Below, in pieces: positions 59,113-64,000 of a DNA stretch of 64,000 bases. Position 1 is the first letter of the stretch. Each line of letters starts with the position of its first letter. The position numbers and the translations under genes are program-made. Source of the DNA: Salvia splendens (lineage: Eukaryota; Streptophyta; Magnoliopsida; Lamiales; Lamiaceae); the NCBI RefSeq assembly GCF_004379255.2, contig NC_056035.1, positions 36,897,773 through 36,961,772 on the forward strand, in the 5' to 3' direction. The notes below the pieces were generated by a model, which worked only from the letters and a program-made list of their open reading frames with translations, did no database searches and was not told the DNA's origin.

Positions 59113-59203
59113 GCAACTCTGTCGATCGATGCAAAGCGCTGATTGCCGAGCTTGCCTGCACCTCGACGTCAGCATAAAGGTCGCTGAAGTCATCATCGTC
59201 CAT

Positions 59204-59861
59204 CGCGAAAATGGAGGCGAATAGAATTGGGGAATGAGATGTTTTGATAAACCCTTTACTCTTAAAAATTTGGATTCCTAAAAGTCTAAAACCCTCTTTC
59301 ACCTTCTCAAAAAGTTATTATACCTTTTAAAAAGTAGTAATAGATTTCGAAGGAAATAAAGTAAATTAGAAAAACAAACAAACATTTTCTATTAAAAAAG
59401 AAGTAAATGTAACTTCTCAAAATAAAAGAAGATATAATACTTCCTCAAATACCTTTTTTTTCTTTAGAACAAGAAATTTTATTAAAAAGAAATAAATATA
59501 ATAGTTATTTCTCTTTATCTCTCCATTTAACTTCTCCCTCATAAATGCTCCAATAGCCTTCCATTTTGGGATAAAGAAAAAAATGGTGTTTTTTCTTTTT
59601 TATCTTTGTTTGTTTTTCGAAAAAGTGGACATTTCTTTTGTCCACTAACTTGGACTAGTTATCATTTACCATCTGAGATTTATAAATTTCAATTTAATTA
59701 TTTTTGTATTATTTCAAATTTTTTTGGGTAAAAATAGGCTTAAAGCTATGAAGCTCTTCTTCTCCTCGTCATCTCTAGATGTGTTGTTGAATAGATGAGA
59801 GTGTTGTCGGAGCCTTTTCTCGAAGCTTGTTTTTGCACCAATTGACAGGATGTTTCTAGAG
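59204..59861. other. Upstream region of the FIP1-like gene
   Basis: AT-rich, between the FIP1-like start codon and element C. No TATA box stands out and no repeat is recognised. Confidence 0.4.
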
Positions 59862-59866
59862 GATGC

Positions 59867-60156
59867 GGATACATTTATTATTTATATATCTTAGATATTT
59901 AGGAATGCATATCTTTTTCATATCTTTTGTCTTGCTCATTAAGTTAGTATCCACTATTATAAATAGTGGACATTGTTATTCATTTCATTTAATCAAGAAA
60001 TATCAATTATCCTTCTATTTTATTTTACGCTTTTATTTCAATTCCGTATTGTTCTTGGAGCTGATCCAGGGGAAAGCCCGTGACGTCCACCTTTATCCTT
60101 CCGTCGCCGACAGCTCGTCATCGCCGGAATCTTGTTAAGGGAGTGCACCCTTAACA
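59867..60156 (+). repeat. 5' LTR of element C (with deletion)
   Basis: Matches 61513-61841 except for substitutions and a deletion near 59889, where TCTTTCATATCTTGC and the following bases are lost. Confidence 0.85.
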
Positions 60157-60180
60157 ATTGGTGTTTTCATTGTCGTACTC

Positions 60181-60642
60181 ATGGCTCGTTACACCACCGA
60201 GGATATCGTTTCTCTATGTGACCGGATGACGACTTTCTGTAATAGATTAAACTGTAATAGATTAAACATGAGATTGGACGCGATGGAAGAACTTGAGCAG
60301 CCCATATATCATCCCCCGCACCATCCAATCAGAGAGTTCGATCAACAGCCATCATATCCACATCCACAGGATGGGCGACTCCACCCACAACACCATCTCT
60401 ACCAAGCTCGCCAGCCCACTTCCTGGGACCCGCCAAGGCTGCGCCATGAAATTGCGTATCAGCAACCATCGTCCTATGGGCCAGATTTGTACTCGCCACC
60501 ACCGCCCTCTTGTTGGGACCCGCCAAGGTTGTGCACGCGGCAGGGATACTCACCATATGATCAGCCTTATCAACCGCCTCATCAGCCACACCACACCGCG
60601 CTCAGACAACCCACTTGCTGGGATCTGCGGCCTATCCGGTAA
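60181..60642 (+). CDS. Gag-linker-like protein of element C with CWDPP repeats
   Basis: 153 residues from the ATG 24 bases after the LTR. A short N-terminal segment (MARYTTEDIVSLCDRM, then RLNMRLDAMEELEQP) is followed by a His/Pro/Gln-rich region with PTSWDPPRLR, PSCWDPPRLC and PTCWD. There is no gag core and no zinc knuckle. The frame stops at 60640-60642, but a further YCWEPP motif can be read in the same frame downstream (about 60690). Confidence 0.55.
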   Translation: MARYTTEDIVSLCDRMTTFCNRLNCNRLNMRLDAMEELEQPIYHPPHHPIREFDQQPSYPHPQDGRLHPQHHLYQARQPTSWDPPRLRHEIAYQQPSSYGPDLYSPPPPSCWDPPRLCTRQGYSPYDQPYQPPHQPHHTALRQPTCWDLRPIR

Positions 60643-60834
60643 CAACAACTCGGATTTTAGCTATACGATCAGCCCCAGGCTCAACAGACTTATTGTTGGG
60701 AACCACCACTAACAACAACCATCGCTGCAAACCAACCCCACCAAGACTACCAGCAGCCACCACCACTATCGCGATCAGATTGCCCGCCACGACAGCCAAT
60801 TCTAGCACCGCCTTTTGAGCTGCCGCCACTGCCA

Positions 60835-61482
60835 GTGACAGCGCCACCTGATCTGCCTCAACAAGCTGCAGTTCCGAGCTCAATAAAGGAGTTAGAAACA
60901 AATATGTATGAATATGAAGAGAGAACCGAGATTCAAGTCCATGTTGATGAGCACAAGGCTGCATCAGAGACAACAAAGCATGAGCTTGAAGTAGGAATAG
61001 AAGATAGGAGAAGGTTGTTTACGAATGGGCTTGGAGTAGAATCTGAAGAATTGGTTCAGAAAGGAGGTGCTGAACTAGGTGCATTTGTTGGAGATGAAGT
61101 TGCATATGTCATTCCAAAAGGTTTGACGAAAATTGTCGTTCTCTATGTAGATTTGCATGTCGGTGATGTTGCAAGTATGAAACATCAATCAACATCGCTC
61201 GACGCTGATGCACGGTTGATCCCTCCGCGCATTGACACACATTGTTTGAGTATTCTTGAACGCGTTGACATGCTCCCCGTTGTAGCCCTGGAATAACATG
61301 ACCACAATATTGTTTCGAAGTCTGTCGTGACTCGTATCCAACACGGTCCTCCATTGGTGATTTTGGAGGGATATGATGAAGGAAGATGCATATTTATTTG
61401 GTGTGCGTTTGATCCAGGAGGGGAGAGCTCGCCAAAGCTTATGTTCGCGTCGCTCTTCGTTGTGTCGTGGTTTCCACCTTGA
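60835..61482 (+). CDS. Conserved C-terminal frame of element C, ending in WFPP, with one internal stop
   Basis: Same frame as 60181-60642. An acidic, coiled-coil-like part (EYEERTEIQVHVDEHKA) is followed by STSLDADARLIPP. A TAA at 61294-61296 interrupts, after which the frame continues with CAFDPGG and VVSWFPP to TGA 61480-61482, directly before the purine tract. The order and spacing of the three blocks match elements A and B. Confidence 0.5.
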
Positions 61483-61512
61483 GGACAAGGTGGATTTTAA
61501 CCGCAGGGGAGT

Positions 61513-61841
61513 TGATACGTTTATTATTTATATATCTTTCATATCTTGCATTATTATTTAGTTGTATTCTTTAGTTAGATATTTAGGGATGCATATCTAT
61601 TTCATATCTTTTGTCTTGCTCATTAAGTTAGTATCCACTATTATAAATAGTGGACATTGTTATTCATTTCATTCAATCAAGAAATATCAATTATCCTTCT
61701 ATTTTATTTTCACGCTTTTATTTCAATTCCGTATTGTTCTTGGAGCTGATCGCGGGGAAAGCCCGTGACGTCCACTTTTATCCTTCCGTCGTCGACCGCT
61801 CGTCATCGCCGGAATCTTGTTAAGGGAGTGCACCCTTAACA
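61513..61841 (+). repeat. 3' LTR of element C
   Basis: 329 bp, TGATACG to CTTAACA, with a TATAAATAG box near 61643. Preceded by the purine tract CGCAGGGGAG. Confidence 0.85.
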
Positions 61842-62023
61842 AATGCACAGTTGCTAACTTTTGATTTTTGGATAATCCCGCTCGATCCTAAATCAATTGA
61901 GTTTTAAATCAACTCCCTATTGAACTTTGGCTGAAATGGAGCATAACCTTAGATTAGGCCTATAAACGACGTAACTTTTCCCCCCCAATTCAAATCAATC
62001 AAACCCAATCTTTAACCACAACA

Positions 62024-62373
62024 ATGGCGAGGAATTGACTACCAGTCCTTATACGGCACCGGATACGGGCACGACCACCATTGTGTCCCTCGAAACTTCG
62101 TCATCTTCCTGCTCCAACCAGCAGTCGCAAATTAGGGATTCGCTAGTGTTGAAATTAAAGCTTCCGAATAAATACGGTGGCATGGAAGGAACTATAGACA
62201 ACGAGTTTATGAATAAAAAGAGCTCCCAAAAATGTTGCATTTTTCACAAGGATAAGCCTTTTGACGAGGACGGTTCTGACAACCAGTGTGATCACGATCA
62301 TGACTGTGGTAGTGGACGGGATATTGAGGTTAAGGGCGACAACAATCGTGATTGTACCTTTGCGAGTCGGTGA
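62024..62373 (+). pseudogene. PPP1R11 / protein phosphatase inhibitor-3-like sequence, frame broken near the start
   Basis: Family members bind and inhibit protein phosphatase 1. The frame from about 62035 has the family signature: MEGTIDNEFMNKKSSQKCC, IFHKDKPFDED, and a Cys/His/Asp-rich tail. An ATG in good context at 62024 is out of frame with it by one base and meets a stop after four codons. The K-V-S-W motif normally just before EGT, used for phosphatase docking, is replaced by KYGGM, losing the Trp. No intron is seen. A decayed copy, perhaps a retrocopy, is the simplest reading; a sequencing error could explain the frame but not the lost Trp. Confidence 0.65.
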
Positions 62374-64000
62374 TTGATCGATCGGTTGATTATTCTATAA
62401 GTGATTAATTTGTTTGTTGAATAGTGATTATGTTGGAAATGTTGTAAAATCTAAAAAAAATTGAATTAAGTTTATAATTTTGATTTCTGTTTATTGGTTA
62501 TTTAAAAATATTTGGCTAATATGGAGAAGAAGAGAAAAAAAGAGTGAAAAAGATAAGGAGGAAAGAGATAAATTTATTGTTTTAATGAAAACGAGAGAGT
62601 AAATTGTTTGAATTGACCTTCACGGCTTTAAGGATATTTTCGCAGATAAAAAATTAAAAACAATGAAAAAGTAGTTTAAATGTTATTAATTCGAAGTTTA
62701 TGGAGCTCGGATGATATTTTGTATTCGTTTTCTTTTTTATATTTCATACTTTACCGATTACTATAAACTAAAATCAATACATTCAGTAATCTAAAATGTC
62801 AATTGGGATTCGACTACGATGATGCATGTCATTTCAATTTTCTAAAAGTCGAATTAATTCTTGCTATAATTTAAAGACATGAGAATGAAATAAACTTTTT
62901 TCTCAAAGTATATTGAGTGCATCGAAGTATTTATATTGTGACTGCTCGTATTAGCAAATTCAAGTTAAATTTTATCTCGAAACCATTTTTAACTGAAGAA
63001 GTGTGGAAGAGGAAAATAGGTGATTTGGGGCGAATAATTAGGTGGGCATTTACTGATAAGTACTAAATCTAAATTAATTTTCTGATTCTTCTCCCACAAG
63101 CCTGAGTAAATTTGACCAATATTTAACTTGAAGCATTTATTAATCACTTTTTTCTTAACTCTTTAAAACTTTACTAGTAGTATTATATTGCGAGGAATTA
63201 ATTTCTGTTCGATGACAATAATATGCAAATTTTGTAGGAGTATACCGGACATTTGTTTTTTATTCTCTTCGTCCTTACAAATAAATCATAATTTGTCATT
63301 TGAAATGTTCTTTAAAAATAAATTAATTTTATTTAAAGAATTTTATTTTTCTAATGAGATAGAGTTACATTTTCCACTAACATTGCTCCAATCGTTTTTT
63401 TATTTCTATCGTTCTTTACTTTATTAATTGTGCATTAAAATCCATTTAGTTTAAATGTTGTTTATTTTTTAGGGATTGAGGGAGTATTAAAAATTAAGTC
63501 TCTTGTCTCAAAAAAATTACTCACAAAAAGTAATTAAACAACAAATTTCTATAGATAAACTAGAAGTGAACGAACGTACAATTTTTTCACCCTTTTTTAA
63601 ATGTGAACATTAATAGACTTATTTTCCAGAAGTTGTTGGAAGACGATTAAATCCATATTTTGGCACACCATTTTTCATCTTTATGAAAAATACAGTAACA
63701 GTAAGTGTCAACATCACACCTCCAAAAATAACTGAACCTGTCAGAAAATTAACAGCCATAATTAATTAAGTACTAGTTAGGTCACATTTTGCACGTATAG
63801 TTGGAATTTAAGTATACTCCATTTTGCACATTTTGCACTAGCTATAGCTGATTTTCTGATAAAAGCTAACACGTATAGTTGGAATTTAAGTACTCCATAT
63901 TCTACTAATTATTTAGCAATAATTATACCATTGCATATGTACTCCTATATCGTTTCTAATCTATAACAGTTTTTATTAATAATGTCTAGTAATTTTATTT
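62374..64000. other. AT-rich intergenic region to the window end
   Basis: No gene is recognised. A decayed Stowaway-like stretch runs from about 63265 (CTTCGTCCTTAC) to 63486 (GATTGAGGGAGTA). A short near-duplicate, CACGTATAGTTGGAATTTAAGTA, occurs at about 63792 and 63871. Confidence 0.4.

Larger units (their letters stand above)
51439..59203 (-). pseudogene. FIPS3: FIP1-like polyadenylation factor gene, interrupted by LTR element B in exon 1
   Basis: FIP1 proteins link poly(A) polymerase to CPSF in pre-mRNA 3'-end formation. The start is at 59203 (MDDDDFSDLYADVEVQ), the plant FIP1 N-terminus. After 91 coding bases the frame enters the LTR at 59117-59113 and resumes at 56339 in the matching phase, running to 56041. 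Further exons are near 55703-55500, 55078-53242, 53030-53016 (a 15-base microexon) and 51939-51439. The large exon encodes a charged, Arg/Ser/Tyr-rich region; the C-terminus has KMERRRERFKEP and ends PARKRRWLGT, which resembles FIP1 C-termini. I found no Fip1 motif (the NYGFNE-type block), so the locus may also lack an internal exon, or I have missed it. Apart from the insertion no stop was seen. It may be a paralogue rather than the only copy. Confidence 0.7.
59867..61841 (+). mobile_element. Non-autonomous LTR element C, older member of the same family, 2.0 kb
   Basis: LTRs at 59867-60156 (290 bp) and 61513-61841 (329 bp). The first carries a deletion of about 39 bp and a T-to-G change in the terminal TG; some ten further substitutions separate the pair, so this copy is older than A and B. 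The flanks GATGC (59862-59866) and AATGC (61842-61846) are a 4-of-5 match. TTGGTGTTTTCATTG follows the 5' LTR. The interior is one long frame broken by several stops and again lacks pol. Confidence 0.82.

Overview
This is a nuclear window from a flowering plant, almost certainly a eudicot: it has multi-exon genes with short AT-rich introns, plant-specific genes and many plant transposons. I would guess an asterid, perhaps Lamiales, but the sequence alone does not settle that. Exon limits below were read by eye from splice sites and from the reading frame of recognisable protein families.

Layout. 1-5610 (minus) holds ATP-citrate lyase subunit B, lacking only its last codons at the window edge. 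5611-16136 is gene-poor; it carries a hAT-type MITE (9991-10564), a very young non-autonomous LTR element (11813-14120) and a 507-bp TRIM (15280-15786). 16137-23119 (minus) is an F-box gene cut in two by a 5.9-kb Ty3/gypsy chromovirus (16437-22328). 24039-24848 is a small MULE carrying pieces of a heat-shock-factor gene. 25086-27161 (minus) is a UBC32-type ubiquitin-conjugating enzyme, divergent from ALDH22A1 (29118-34416, plus). 35180-46296 (minus) is an OB-fold, CDC24-like gene whose introns hold a 2.1-kb MULE, two Stowaway MITEs (one nested in the MULE) and a deleted copia element. 47201-50435 (minus) is HCF107. 51439-59203 (minus) is a FIP1-like polyadenylation-factor gene whose first coding exon is interrupted by another non-autonomous LTR element (56345-59112). 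A third member of that family lies at 59867-61841, followed by a broken PPP1R11-like sequence (62024-62373).

How the parts relate. The genes are housekeeping genes with unrelated roles (cytosolic acetyl-CoA supply, ER ubiquitination, aldehyde oxidation, chloroplast psbB RNA maturation, 3'-end processing). They look like a conserved block: from memory, ACLB-1, ALDH22A1 and the FIP1-like gene lie close together on Arabidopsis chromosome 3, as do UBC32 and HCF107. The mobile elements are the unusual part. Three non-autonomous elements share LTR ends, a primer-binding site, repeated CWDPP motifs and a conserved C-terminal reading frame ending in WFPP, yet have no pol. A full-length chromovirus with the same primer-binding site lies in the same window and could in principle supply pol functions. 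Two of these insertions interrupt genes, and their LTR pairs are almost identical, so the activity is recent. The 2.1-kb MULE carries two opposed arrays of a 73-bp unit that resembles a plant U-snRNA promoter, facing outward.
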